Assembly: GCA_934122085.1 (NCBI GenBank)
Contig: CAKOVS010000001.1
Span: 62,001 to 126,000 of the forward strand
DNA: 64,000 nucleotides
Direction of reading: 5' to 3'
From: an uncultured Clostridia bacterium
Lineage (GTDB): Bacteria; Bacillota; Clostridia; TANB77; CAG-508
The notes beneath the pieces are model-generated. The model ran no database searches, had not been told where the DNA came from, and saw nothing but the letters and a program-made list of their open reading frames with translations. Below are positions 8,361 through 16,064 of the stretch, in pieces (position 1 is the stretch's first letter; every line of letters starts with the position of its first letter). Made by a program: the position numbers and the translations under genes.

Positions 8361-8384
8361 AGACCTTCTATTTTTAGAAGATCC
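8357..8384 (-). terminator. Terminator of the LAYTG protein gene
   Basis: Minus strand stem GATCTTCTA/TAGAAGGTC with a short A-rich loop followed by a run of T, 17 bp after the stop codon. Confidence 0.8.
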
Positions 8385-8400
8385 TTTCAATTTTATTTAA

Positions 8401-8922
8401 TTAAGCATTTACAATTCTTTTTCTTACAACAACTGTTGCTACAGCTAATACTGCAACTACTGATACAGCTAAAACAACATTTACTGTGTTTCCTGTGTAA
8501 GCTAATTTTCCATTAGTATTTGAAACTGTTTCAACTAATTTTCCATCAGCATTATAAATTGCAACAGATTTTGTTTTGAAAACTAATTTTAAATCAACTT
8601 TTTTAGCAGCTTCTGTAGCTATTGATTTAATTTCATTTTTTTGTGCTATTGTTAATTTATTATAGCTTGTTACACCAGCTTTTTCCATTACAGCTATTGC
8701 TTCGTCAGCTTTTGCTAATAATTCATTTGCTTGTGCATCTGTTACTGGATTTTCTGCTAAATATCTTTCGATTTTTACTTTATCTGCAGATGTCATTCCG
8801 TATTTTGCTCCTTTTGAATATAATTCATCTGCTAATGTTGATGATGTAGCAGCATTTACTCCTGTTGCTAATGCCATTACTGCTATTATTACTAATAGTA
8901 CTACTGATAATGTTTTTTTCAT
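8401..8922 (-). CDS. Secreted protein with sortase signal LAYTG
   Basis: 173 residues. An N-terminal signal peptide ends near the VNAA at about 22-25. The mature part is a small, mostly helical, charged region without a recognised domain. The C-terminus is a classic wall-sorting signal: LAYTG at 140-144, a hydrophobic stretch and a basic end (RKR). The second motif position is Ala instead of the common Pro, suggesting it is matched to the adjacent sortase. The nearly identical promoters of the two genes support that pairing. No enzymatic function can be proposed. Confidence 0.75.
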   Translation of the reverse strand: MKKTLSVVLLVIIAVMALATGVNAATSSTLADELYSKGAKYGMTSADKVKIERYLAENPVTDAQANELLAKADEAIAVMEKAGVTSYNKLTIAQKNEIKSIATEAAKKVDLKLVFKTKSVAIYNADGKLVETVSNTNGKLAYTGNTVNVVLAVSVVAVLAVATVVVRKRIVNA

Positions 8923-8959
8923 TGTTTTTTCTCCCTTTCTTTATAAAATTTTCATTTTT

Positions 8960-8988
8960 ATTATAACATTGCATGTCTTTTTATGCAA
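8960..8988 (-). promoter_or_regulatory. Promoter of the LAYTG protein gene
   Basis: Minus strand: TTGCAT (8988-8983), a 17-bp spacer and TATAAT (8965-8960). It resembles the sortase promoter closely, including an identical first 15 bases. Confidence 0.75.
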
Positions 8989-9011
8989 TACTTTTTTGTT
9001 ATTTTTTATTT

Positions 9012-9842
9012 CTATTTTATTTCAATATTTCTATATCTTACCAAACTTAATATTCCTACTACTAATACAGCTAATATTATTAATGCAACTGTTGTTACTC
9101 CTGTTTTTGGTAGTGTTTGTTCTGATGATACTGTTGTATCTTTTGTAGCATTTTCAGTTTTTGTTGTCTGTGTTTTCGTTGTTTCTGTTTTTGTTGCTTC
9201 TGTTAAAATTTCTAACTCACCTTTTTTATTATCTTCTTTTGTGCTTTCTGTTTTATTGCTTTGATCTTCTTTAGTTGACTCTGTTTTAGTTGATTCTGTT
9301 TTTGTTGCATCATTTGTGTTTGAAGTAATTGTTATTTCTGTTTTTAATGTTGATTTTTCAAAGTCTGTTTTTGAATCCGTAAATTCTTCTAATTTTAATT
9401 CTATACTTGTTGTTACATCTTTTACATTTTCTTTTAATTTAAATGTTATTTCAACTGTATTTTCATTAGATTTTGGTGTTCTTGTAGCTTCAACTATAAG
9501 TCTTTTATTTTCTGGATTATATACTGCTGTATAACCTGATTCTGCTTTAATATCATCTTGTGTTAATTCTCCAAAATATTCCTGGCTATATGCTATAATT
9601 CCTTGATATGAAATTAATTCTCCTTCACCTAATCCTTTGATTTCCCCATATCCTATTTTTACTTTTACTTCTTTGTTTTTTTCGTCAAGTTTTATTTCAC
9701 TTGTCATTTTTAATGTTGCACTTACATTTTCTGTTGTTGATTGTGTTGGTGCTCCTGTACTTTTTGTTTCATCTGCAAATACATATATTCCAACATTTAT
9801 TAACATTAGTGCTATTAATAAGCTTGCTAATATTTTTTTCAT
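9012..9842 (-). CDS. LPXTG-anchored protein with cohesin-like ectodomain
   Basis: 276 residues: a signal peptide (about 1-23), a beta-rich domain at about 40-170, a Thr/Lys/Glu-rich stalk with repeated TKTEST units at about 178-238, and the wall-sorting signal LPKTG at 244-248 followed by a hydrophobic helix and a basic tail. The ectodomain runs in the manner of cohesin domains (ITFKLKEN and similar strands; a YNPENKRLIVE segment), but similarity is distant and the family call is tentative. The sortase encoded at 7499-8128 is the likely anchoring enzyme. A strong GAGGAGG ribosome site and a promoter at 9882-9910 precede it. Confidence 0.75.
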   Translation of the reverse strand: MKKILASLLIALMLINVGIYVFADETKSTGAPTQSTTENVSATLKMTSEIKLDEKNKEVKVKIGYGEIKGLGEGELISYQGIIAYSQEYFGELTQDDIKAESGYTAVYNPENKRLIVEATRTPKSNENTVEITFKLKENVKDVTTSIELKLEEFTDSKTDFEKSTLKTEITITSNTNDATKTESTKTESTKEDQSNKTESTKEDNKKGELEILTEATKTETTKTQTTKTENATKDTTVSSEQTLPKTGVTTVALIILAVLVVGILSLVRYRNIEIK

Positions 9843-9881
9843 TTTTTCTTTTGCCTCCTCTTTTTTATTTTTATCTGTTTT

Positions 9882-9910
9882 ATTTTAACATTTTTTGACA
9901 TATTCGACAA
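9882..9910 (-). promoter_or_regulatory. Promoter of the LPKTG protein gene
   Basis: Minus strand: TTGTCG (9910-9905), a 17-bp spacer and TAAAAT (9887-9882). Confidence 0.5.
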
Positions 9911-9971
9911 TATTTTTTTGTTTAAGTTTTTGTTACATTTATGTTACAAATATATTACAAAACATATATTT

Positions 9972-10190
9972 TCAAACATTAAATTTCTGTGATTCATTAT
10001 AATATATTGCATGTTCATCATTAGGAAGCCCTTTACTCTTTTTATATATTTCTAATAATTGCTTTTCATCTTTTGTTAACTCTCTTGTTATACTTTTTAA
10101 AATATTATCTATTTCTTCTATACTTGAAAATTCTTCTATTGTTGATTTTCTTATAACATATCCATATCCGCAAATTACTAATTGATTTTC
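9972..10190 (-). pseudogene. Out-of-frame C-terminal end of the KAP NTPase
   Basis: In the next frame after the KAP gene, an open stretch begins at about 10190 and runs to a TGA at 9972. It encodes about 70 residues starting ENQLVICGYGYVIRKST and ending NESQKFNV. The in-frame end of the KAP gene at 10105 is instead a low-quality basic tail. The stretch lacks its own start codon and ribosome site, so it is read as the displaced C-terminus. One base gained or lost near 10185-10192, next to a TTTT run, would explain it. Confidence 0.65.
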
Positions 10191-12561
10191 CTAGTAATTC
10201 ATCAAGAAACCTAAAGATATTTTCTTGATTTAAAATAGTTTTTATGTATTTTTTTCTTTCTTCTATTCTTTCTTTTGTTATTCTCAAAATTTCAATTAAA
10301 TTATTATTAAAATAAAAGTTCTTGTTTAAAATATCAATATTATTCGAAATTACATTTTCTGCCATTGTTGTTAGTATTGAATTCAGTCTATCTTTTCTAT
10401 ATTTATTTTCTTCTTTAAAGTTATTTTTTCCATTCTCTATCCAATATATAATTTCTTTAATGTTCCACATTTTCGAATAATCTTTTTCTATCTTCTTCGT
10501 AAATTCATCAAATTCTTCTCTAGATATCACTGTAATTAATTCTGCCATAATTATATGTATTCTTCGTAAAGCACTTAGTCCAAAAAATATAACTGTATCA
10601 TCATATTCTTTTAAATGTTTATTTATTATTTTTAACAACAAATATTTAGGTTTTACTTCATTTAAATACAATTGTAATGTTTCAAATGTGAATTTTTGCC
10701 CCCAATTTGTATATAAGTTTATTACTTCACTGAAAGCATTATTAATTATTTCTATATCTTTTTCATTATTAATTGTTTTTATAAATTCTTCAATTATTTT
10801 ATTAATAATTGTAAATTCATTGTTGCATTGTGAAAAATATAATTCAAAATATCTTGCATTAAATATTCGCTTATTCTTTAAATTTGTTTGATAATCCTCT
10901 TTTCCATAAAAATACTGAGTACTTTCTGTTCTTACTTCTCTATCATTCAAGTAATTTTCAACATAAGGAAACATAAAGGCTAATATTTCTTTATATTCTT
11001 TATTTGTTTGCAATATAAATAATTTATCAAAATAGTCTTTTGCTTTTTTGTTAAATTCTCTAGTATCATAATTATAGGATTTTCCAAAAATAGTTGTATC
11101 TTCTGATATAAAATACTTTCTATTTCTCCATATTTCTTCATATAATTCTACATTCTGGCTTTTTATCAATTCTAATAACATTGTATCTTGAATATTTAAA
11201 TTATTATTTAATAATTTGTTAAAGCTAATTACTGAATTCAAATAGATTTTTAATTCTCTCAAATCTTTAATTTTTTGAGCTAATAATTCTATTGTTTTCT
11301 CATTATCTTTTTCATTAAAATTGATTTCATAAAGTTTCATTAAATTTTTTATACATCTACCAACTACATCTTTCATAACATTTTCGTCTATTTTAGGTAC
11401 TTTTACTTCTAATTGAATTATCTTTTTTAAATATTTATAATTACTATTAAAATCATTCTTAAATATTTCTTTCATTCTGTTGTCATCAAATGATAATAAA
11501 TATATTACATTGTCAAAATTAAATATATTATTTACAAGTTTAAACAATAAATTTATATTATCTTTATCAGCTCTTTCTATATTATCAATTATAAATAGTA
11601 TTTTCTTATTGTTATTTTTCAAGTATGTATTTATGATTAATTTCAATTTATTACTTTTATCTATATCTAAATAATATTTTTTTGCAATTTTATATTTATT
11701 TTCATATTTAGAGTTATTAAATATTGCATCAATGTAAAAATTTAAAAAGTTGCTTATATCTCTTATGCTAAAATTTATTCCTATTTTCTTCATAATTGAA
11801 TCAAACATTCCCTTGAACATCGCTTGTTCGTCTTCATATGACCAAGGATCAAAGTCATCTATAATAATTATGTTTAAATCATCTTTTATAAGCTTTTTGA
11901 AATTATTTATTACAGTAGTTTTTCCACTTCCCCACTCACCTTGTAATGATAATACAAATTTTTCACCATTATAACATTTGGTTACTACTTCATATAATTT
12001 ATTAATTATATTTCCTCTTTCCAATAAGTCGTAGTCTACTTCTTTTTCTTTTATTAATATTAAGCCATTATTTTTATTTTCTATTTTTCCGTCATATAAT
12101 TCTTTTAAGTCATATACATTAGCTGGTTCTTCATTTTTTTCTATTTTATTTATCTTCCTTATTCGTATTAGCTCAAGTATTAACAATAAAAAAGATAAGC
12201 AAATAATAGTAATTGTTTTATAATATTGTTCTTTATTACAAATATCAATTTTTATACTGTATACAAATAATGCAATTATTGAACTTACAAAAAAAGAGTC
12301 TGTATAATTTACTGTTGTTAGCTTATATAGATTCCATGGCTTAAATCCTAAGATTTTTATTACTGCTAATATTAGTATTATTATGCCAATAAATATAAAT
12401 TCTTTTCGTTCTGCTATTTTACTAAAAATGTTAAAATAATCTATTAGCCAAATTACTATTGTTATTAACAATGATTTTGATAATATTTCTGGTATTGTAT
12501 ATAATTCTTCAAATGCTTCTTGGTATTTTGTATTAAATTTTTCATTTATTATTTTTTTCAT
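10105..12561 (-). CDS. KAP-family P-loop NTPase, frameshifted near its C-terminus
   Basis: 818 residues as read; the natural protein is probably longer, ending near 9972. KAP NTPases are large STAND-related ATPases with membrane helices inserted around the P-loop domain, and some act in phage exclusion (PifA of plasmid F). Here hydrophobic stretches lie at about 28-43, 55-72, 90-102 and 115-133. Walker A GEWGSGKT is at 208-215, IIIDDFDPWSYEDE follows at 233-246 and Walker B ILFIIDNIERAD at 321-332. The final 25 residues in this frame do not look like protein sequence. It follows an Rpn-like gene by 39 bp in an accessory island. Defence is plausible but not shown. Confidence 0.85.
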   Translation of the reverse strand: MKKIINEKFNTKYQEAFEELYTIPEILSKSLLITIVIWLIDYFNIFSKIAERKEFIFIGIIILILAVIKILGFKPWNLYKLTTVNYTDSFFVSSIIALFVYSIKIDICNKEQYYKTITIICLSFLLLILELIRIRKINKIEKNEEPANVYDLKELYDGKIENKNNGLILIKEKEVDYDLLERGNIINKLYEVVTKCYNGEKFVLSLQGEWGSGKTTVINNFKKLIKDDLNIIIIDDFDPWSYEDEQAMFKGMFDSIMKKIGINFSIRDISNFLNFYIDAIFNNSKYENKYKIAKKYYLDIDKSNKLKLIINTYLKNNNKKILFIIDNIERADKDNINLLFKLVNNIFNFDNVIYLLSFDDNRMKEIFKNDFNSNYKYLKKIIQLEVKVPKIDENVMKDVVGRCIKNLMKLYEINFNEKDNEKTIELLAQKIKDLRELKIYLNSVISFNKLLNNNLNIQDTMLLELIKSQNVELYEEIWRNRKYFISEDTTIFGKSYNYDTREFNKKAKDYFDKLFILQTNKEYKEILAFMFPYVENYLNDREVRTESTQYFYGKEDYQTNLKNKRIFNARYFELYFSQCNNEFTIINKIIEEFIKTINNEKDIEIINNAFSEVINLYTNWGQKFTFETLQLYLNEVKPKYLLLKIINKHLKEYDDTVIFFGLSALRRIHIIMAELITVISREEFDEFTKKIEKDYSKMWNIKEIIYWIENGKNNFKEENKYRKDRLNSILTTMAENVISNNIDILNKNFYFNNNLIEILRITKERIEERKKYIKTILNQENIFRFLDELLGKSISNLRIWICYKKINNRRIFKYRRNR

Positions 12562-12600
12562 TGTTTCAACTTCCTTTTATTTTCCATTCTATATCTTTTA

Positions 12601-13450
12601 TTAAATTTTCATCTTTTTTATTGTTTCTAATTCTTCCAAAGTTGTATTTGTATATTTCATTATATCTTCATCTTTTACATTATATTTTTGCATATTCTTT
12701 ATAGTTTTTATTAAAGCTTCTTTTATTCCTTCAAGCTTTCCTTCAAGTTTTCCTTCGATTTTTCCTTCGATTTTTCCTTCAGCCTTGCTTTTTGCTCTTA
12801 TTCTTCTTCTTTCTATTCTCTGATTTCTATTTATTCTTTCTATTAAATCATCCATTTCTCCATCATTCTCACTTTCATATAATATTTTTAATATTTCTTT
12901 TATTTTTTCTTCACTTATGGTATGGGCAAATACATATGTAACCAAATCGTTTATCCAAATTCTATCTTCTTTTGTATTTGCTGTTTGTGCAAGATATTCT
13001 AGAATTTTTCCTATTTCCATATTGTTTGTGCATTTTTCTATCATTAACATTTTTGAAATTTTATTATTTATTTGTTTTAGTTCTTCTATTTTATATTTAT
13101 TTATATCTATTAGCTTATAAATTTGCTTTATTGAATACTCAGGAAATAAATTATCTCTTTCCTGAGTTTTAGAAAATTCTGTTGAAACATTCCATTTTTT
13201 ATCACCAGTATATAACACTATTGGGATTATTAAGGGATTACATTTTTGAGTATTAGTATTTTTTAGTTCTCGCATTAATTCTACACAATATTCTAAAATT
13301 CTTATTGGCATATTTTTGTCCACTTTAGACTGATGTTCAACAATGTAAAATATGTTTTTATCTATTCTTTTATAAATTATGTCTGATTCTCTTCTATGAT
13401 AGTCTTTTGTTATAAAACTGTTATTATAAATTTTAAGTTTTCTTTTTTTA
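12601..13450 (-). pseudogene. Rpn family nuclease, C-terminal fragment of a frameshifted gene
   Basis: The open frame starts just downstream of a stop near 13453 and reads into KIYNNSFITKDYHRRESD, then YIVEHQSKVDKNMPIRILEY, the conserved PD-(D/E)XK core of Rpn/YhgA-type nucleases. The C-terminal part contains repeated EGK/EGI units typical of the family. No proper start exists for this fragment; the N-terminus is in another frame at 13410-13637. The break lies in an A-rich run around 13430-13450. Rpn proteins are DNA endonucleases linked to recombination and, in some cases, to phage defence. Loss or gain of one base would restore a full gene of about 340 residues. Confidence 0.75.
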
Positions 13451-13637
13451 TTTTTATTTTAACAAATGTTTCTAAAAATTCTGACATTTCATTTGATTTC
13501 TTTAGAATCTCTTTAAATGTTTTATCATGTTTTTGATATACACTGTCTTTTGCTACTACTTTTTTATGTACAAAGTTTGTTCCAAAATAATCTTTATACA
13601 ATTCATAATCTTTATTATCAAATCCTAATTTTTCCAC
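13410..13637 (-). pseudogene. Rpn family nuclease, N-terminal fragment
   Basis: 75 residues from a GTG start. The stretch YQKHDKTFKEILKKSNEMS is the typical opening of Rpn/PD-(D/E)XK transposase-like proteins, and LETFVKIKIKKENLK leads into the break. After residue about 66 the frame diverges from the family and stops. The following conserved residues continue in the adjacent frame. A promoter at 13761-13789 is well placed, with a 117-nt leader that contains a small hairpin (about 13721-13745). Together with the downstream fragment it was one gene. Confidence 0.7.
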
Positions 13638-13760
13638 CTGTTCACCTTGCCCTTCTGCTATATTTATTTGAGTTATATACTTAAGAATTAATTTTTTGAT
13701 TTAATTTTTTTGAATTTTATTTTACACTATAGATTTAGTGTGAATTAACTATACATAAAT

Positions 13761-13789
13761 ACTATAACATATACTAGTCTATTTGACAA
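13761..13789 (-). promoter_or_regulatory. Promoter upstream of the rpn gene
   Basis: Minus strand: TTGTCA (13789-13784), a 17-bp spacer and TATAGT (13766-13761). Confidence 0.5.
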
Positions 13790-13837
13790 TACTTTTAAAC
13801 GAAGAAATTTAGATATATTATACAAATTTCGACAAAA

Positions 13838-13870
13838 ATTTTAAAAGATACAACATTATTTTGTTGCATC
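13838..13870 (-). terminator. Terminator of the AbiL/RloAB-type operon
   Basis: Minus strand stem 13870-13862 with 13855-13847 (one G-U pair), a 6-nt loop and a T-rich tail. The same hairpin ends the operon upstream at 16026-16056. Confidence 0.7.
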
Positions 13871-13879
13871 TTTATTTAA
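13843..13879. repeat. 37-bp direct repeat, left copy
   Basis: Matches 16028-16064 at 35 of 37 positions by eye. The two copies flank the AbiL/RloAB-type gene pair and both contain the terminator hairpin. Confidence 0.75.
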
Positions 13880-13892
13880 AAATTCTAATTTT

Positions 13893-14552
13893 TTATAATA
13901 TTTCACAATCACTTAATATTTTTTCAATACTTTCATTTATTTCTAAGTCTGGATTTTCTTTATAATAAATATATTTTCCATATTTTATTTCCTTGTTATA
14001 TTCTTTGTTGTGATCTCTTATTTTTTCAGCTCTTTTTATTGCATTTCTAACATCTTTCAGTGCAATTTGTTCAAGCACTCTTTTAAAATTCTTTTCCTCT
14101 TTATATTCATCAAGATTTTTAAAATCTTCATCAAATATTTCATTTATATATTTTAAATATTGCTTTTTATCTGTTAATGGTCCTTTTAGATCTTTTTTGT
14201 GCAAAATTATCCAAAGTTCAAATGTAAAATTACTATATCCTAATTTATATTTTAAACTATTATTAATTTTTGAAACTCCTTTCATATCATCTAAAATCAT
14301 ATGAAATTTTTTTACATCATCTTCTGAATTACTTTCATAATCACATAAATGGTATACCTCTTCTTCAGTTATATTTACTAATGTTTTTGCATATCTTGTT
14401 GGCATTAATTTTTTATGTTTTAATTTTACTGTACAAGTTGCTTCAGAGCAATTATTAATTAATTTTTGTAAATAGTCTAAGTACCAACCTTCTGTATCTC
14501 CTTCAACAGAAAAATAATAATTTTTATTTGTTTTTAAATTTTGAACACACAT
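13893..14552 (-). CDS. RloB/AbiLii-like Toprim protein
   Basis: 219 residues matching the RloB family. The Toprim-like acidic motifs are visible as FSVEGDTEGWYLDYL near the N-terminus (conserved Glu) and YHLCDYES in the middle (conserved Asp), followed by the family block YSNFTFELWIILHKKD. Such proteins pair with an AAA-15 ATPase in AbiL, RloAB and PARIS-like phage defence modules, where the Toprim partner is the likely effector nuclease. It lies 9 bp after the ATPase gene and shares its promoter and terminator. All expected motifs are present and the frame is intact, unlike the neighbouring island genes. Confidence 0.85.
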   Translation of the reverse strand: MCVQNLKTNKNYYFSVEGDTEGWYLDYLQKLINNCSEATCTVKLKHKKLMPTRYAKTLVNITEEEVYHLCDYESNSEDDVKKFHMILDDMKGVSKINNSLKYKLGYSNFTFELWIILHKKDLKGPLTDKKQYLKYINEIFDEDFKNLDEYKEEKNFKRVLEQIALKDVRNAIKRAEKIRDHNKEYNKEIKYGKYIYYKENPDLEINESIEKILSDCEIL

Positions 14553-14561
14553 TTATATTTA

Positions 14562-15896
14562 TTACTTCCTTTCTTGATTCATATATTTTTCGAATATGTC
14601 TGAAAAATCAACATCAGTAATTGCACCATATTTGTTTATAAAATAGTTTTTTAAATAATTCTCTCCATTTCTTACTCCGTTTTTTCCACTTGTTCCAAAA
14701 TCTGATAATGAATATAATATACTTTCTTTTTCTTCTTTTTCTACAAATTTTATTTCATCTCTTCTAAAAAGATTTTTATTTAAGAAAATTGGATTATGTG
14801 TATTAAATATTAATTGAGCTCCATTTTTGTTTATTTCATCATTATGGAAAATTTTTATAAAACTCATTATTATCATTGGATGCAAAGACGTATCTAACTC
14901 ATCTACTAATAATGTTGCACCTCTTTTCATTGTTGCCATCATAAGTGGAAAAATATCTAATAATCTAAGTGTTCCAAATGACTCAAAAAACTCTGCTGGA
15001 ACAACTATACCTTTTTCATCTATAGTTTTTATTACAGATACTGGAAATATTAAGTCTTTTTTATCTGTTATTGGATATGCTATTTTTTCAGATGTTAATC
15101 CAATTTCTTTTACAGCTTCATTTATTTGTGGATTAGAGAATAATTTTTTATTTGAATTTTTTATATCTATTCTTGATTCTAAGTTTGGTGCATAATGTAT
15201 TTTATCTGCATGATATATAATTCTTAGTTTATCTTGAAACCAATTTGTTATAATTTCATAAATCTTTTTACTATATAATGTTTTAAACATTACATTTAAT
15301 AGTAATTCTTGTGGCTCTATATTTGAATTTATAATATCTTTTGCCACTTCTTCATGAAAGTTTTCTATTAATAATTCTTTTTCTTTTAAATATTCTAAAT
15401 TTTCTATTTGAATTTTTTCATTTCTTATATAAATATTATTTCCATCGATTTTAAGTTTTTCTTCTAATATTTTTCTTTTATCCTTTTCTTTAGATAATAA
15501 TTTTTCTGTTAAAAAAGTTATACTATATTCAATTATCATATTATTAGTTAAAAATTTTATATAAAAATATGTTGGTTCATTTTCTTTGCTGTCTATATGT
15601 GGTATAAAATCTAATTTTTCTGTTGCTATATTAATACTTGTTAAATCATCTGCATCTTTTATATTTCCTCTTAATACGATTGCTTTAAATACTTGTAATC
15701 CACCTATTAAGTTTGTTTTTCCTGATGAGTTTGGTCCATATATAACAGATGATGATAATGCTTTCTCTTCTTTGTTATTTGCTTTTTCTTTTAACAAACT
15801 ATATTCTAGGTCTTTTATTTTTTGAGCTGGCGTCATTTTAAATTCAACCAAATTTCTAAATGATTTGAAATTTTTCATTTTAAATTCTAATAACAT
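14562..15896 (-). CDS. AbiLi/RloA-like AAA ATPase (AAA-15 family)
   Basis: 444 residues of the ABC/SMC-type ATPase fold used in OLD-like defence systems. The N-terminus LLEFKMKNFKSFRN is the family opening. Walker A YGPNSSGKTN is at about 53-62, Walker B ATLLVDELDTSLHP at about 330-343, and a FNTHNPIFL switch-like segment follows. The ATPase is thought to sense infection and hold or release its Toprim partner, encoded directly downstream. A consensus promoter (15945-15973) and a 5'-leader hairpin precede it, so the module has its own expression unit inside the island. Gene order ATPase then RloB matches AbiL. Confidence 0.88.
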   Translation of the reverse strand: MLLEFKMKNFKSFRNLVEFKMTPAQKIKDLEYSLLKEKANNKEEKALSSSVIYGPNSSGKTNLIGGLQVFKAIVLRGNIKDADDLTSINIATEKLDFIPHIDSKENEPTYFYIKFLTNNMIIEYSITFLTEKLLSKEKDKRKILEEKLKIDGNNIYIRNEKIQIENLEYLKEKELLIENFHEEVAKDIINSNIEPQELLLNVMFKTLYSKKIYEIITNWFQDKLRIIYHADKIHYAPNLESRIDIKNSNKKLFSNPQINEAVKEIGLTSEKIAYPITDKKDLIFPVSVIKTIDEKGIVVPAEFFESFGTLRLLDIFPLMMATMKRGATLLVDELDTSLHPMIIMSFIKIFHNDEINKNGAQLIFNTHNPIFLNKNLFRRDEIKFVEKEEKESILYSLSDFGTSGKNGVRNGENYLKNYFINKYGAITDVDFSDIFEKYMNQERK

Positions 15897-15944
15897 ATTT
15901 CACCCTTCTTTCGATTTTGCGATTTTTTTGCAAAATCTATTATC

Positions 15945-15973
15945 ATTTTACTATTATTTTATGACATTGTCAA
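15945..15973 (-). promoter_or_regulatory. Consensus promoter of the AbiL/RloAB-type operon
   Basis: Minus strand: TTGACA (15973-15968), a 17-bp spacer and TAAAAT (15950-15945). Between it and the start codon, 15913-15937 can fold into an 8-bp stem (GATTTTGC/GCAAAATC) just ahead of the ribosome site. Confidence 0.75.
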
Positions 15974-16025
15974 TAAATTATTGTATCTTTTATGTAAATA
16001 ATACTGCCATTTGTTACGAATTTTG

Positions 16026-16056
16026 TAAAAAGATGCAACATTATTTTGTTGCATCT
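16026..16056 (-). terminator. Terminator of the 16-30 kb polysaccharide operon
   Basis: Minus strand stem GATGCAACA/TGTTGCATC (16055-16047 with 16040-16032), a 6-nt loop and a T-run. The stop codon of the hydrolase gene (16041-16043) lies in the loop, so the end of the coding region forms one arm. Confidence 0.8.
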
Positions 16057-16064
16057 CTATTTAA
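16028..16064. repeat. 37-bp direct repeat, right copy
   Basis: Partner of 13843-13879. This copy overlaps the last codons of the dockerin hydrolase gene, which suggests that it is the ancestral one. Confidence 0.75.

Noticed and set aside
12601..13637. Two separate genes of unknown function
   Set aside because: The halves join into one Rpn family protein when a single-base shift is allowed, and the second half has no credible start.
13893..15896. PARIS (AriA-AriB) system
   Set aside because: The second protein carries RloB-type motifs rather than the DUF4435 type expected of AriB, so an AbiL/RloAB label fits better.
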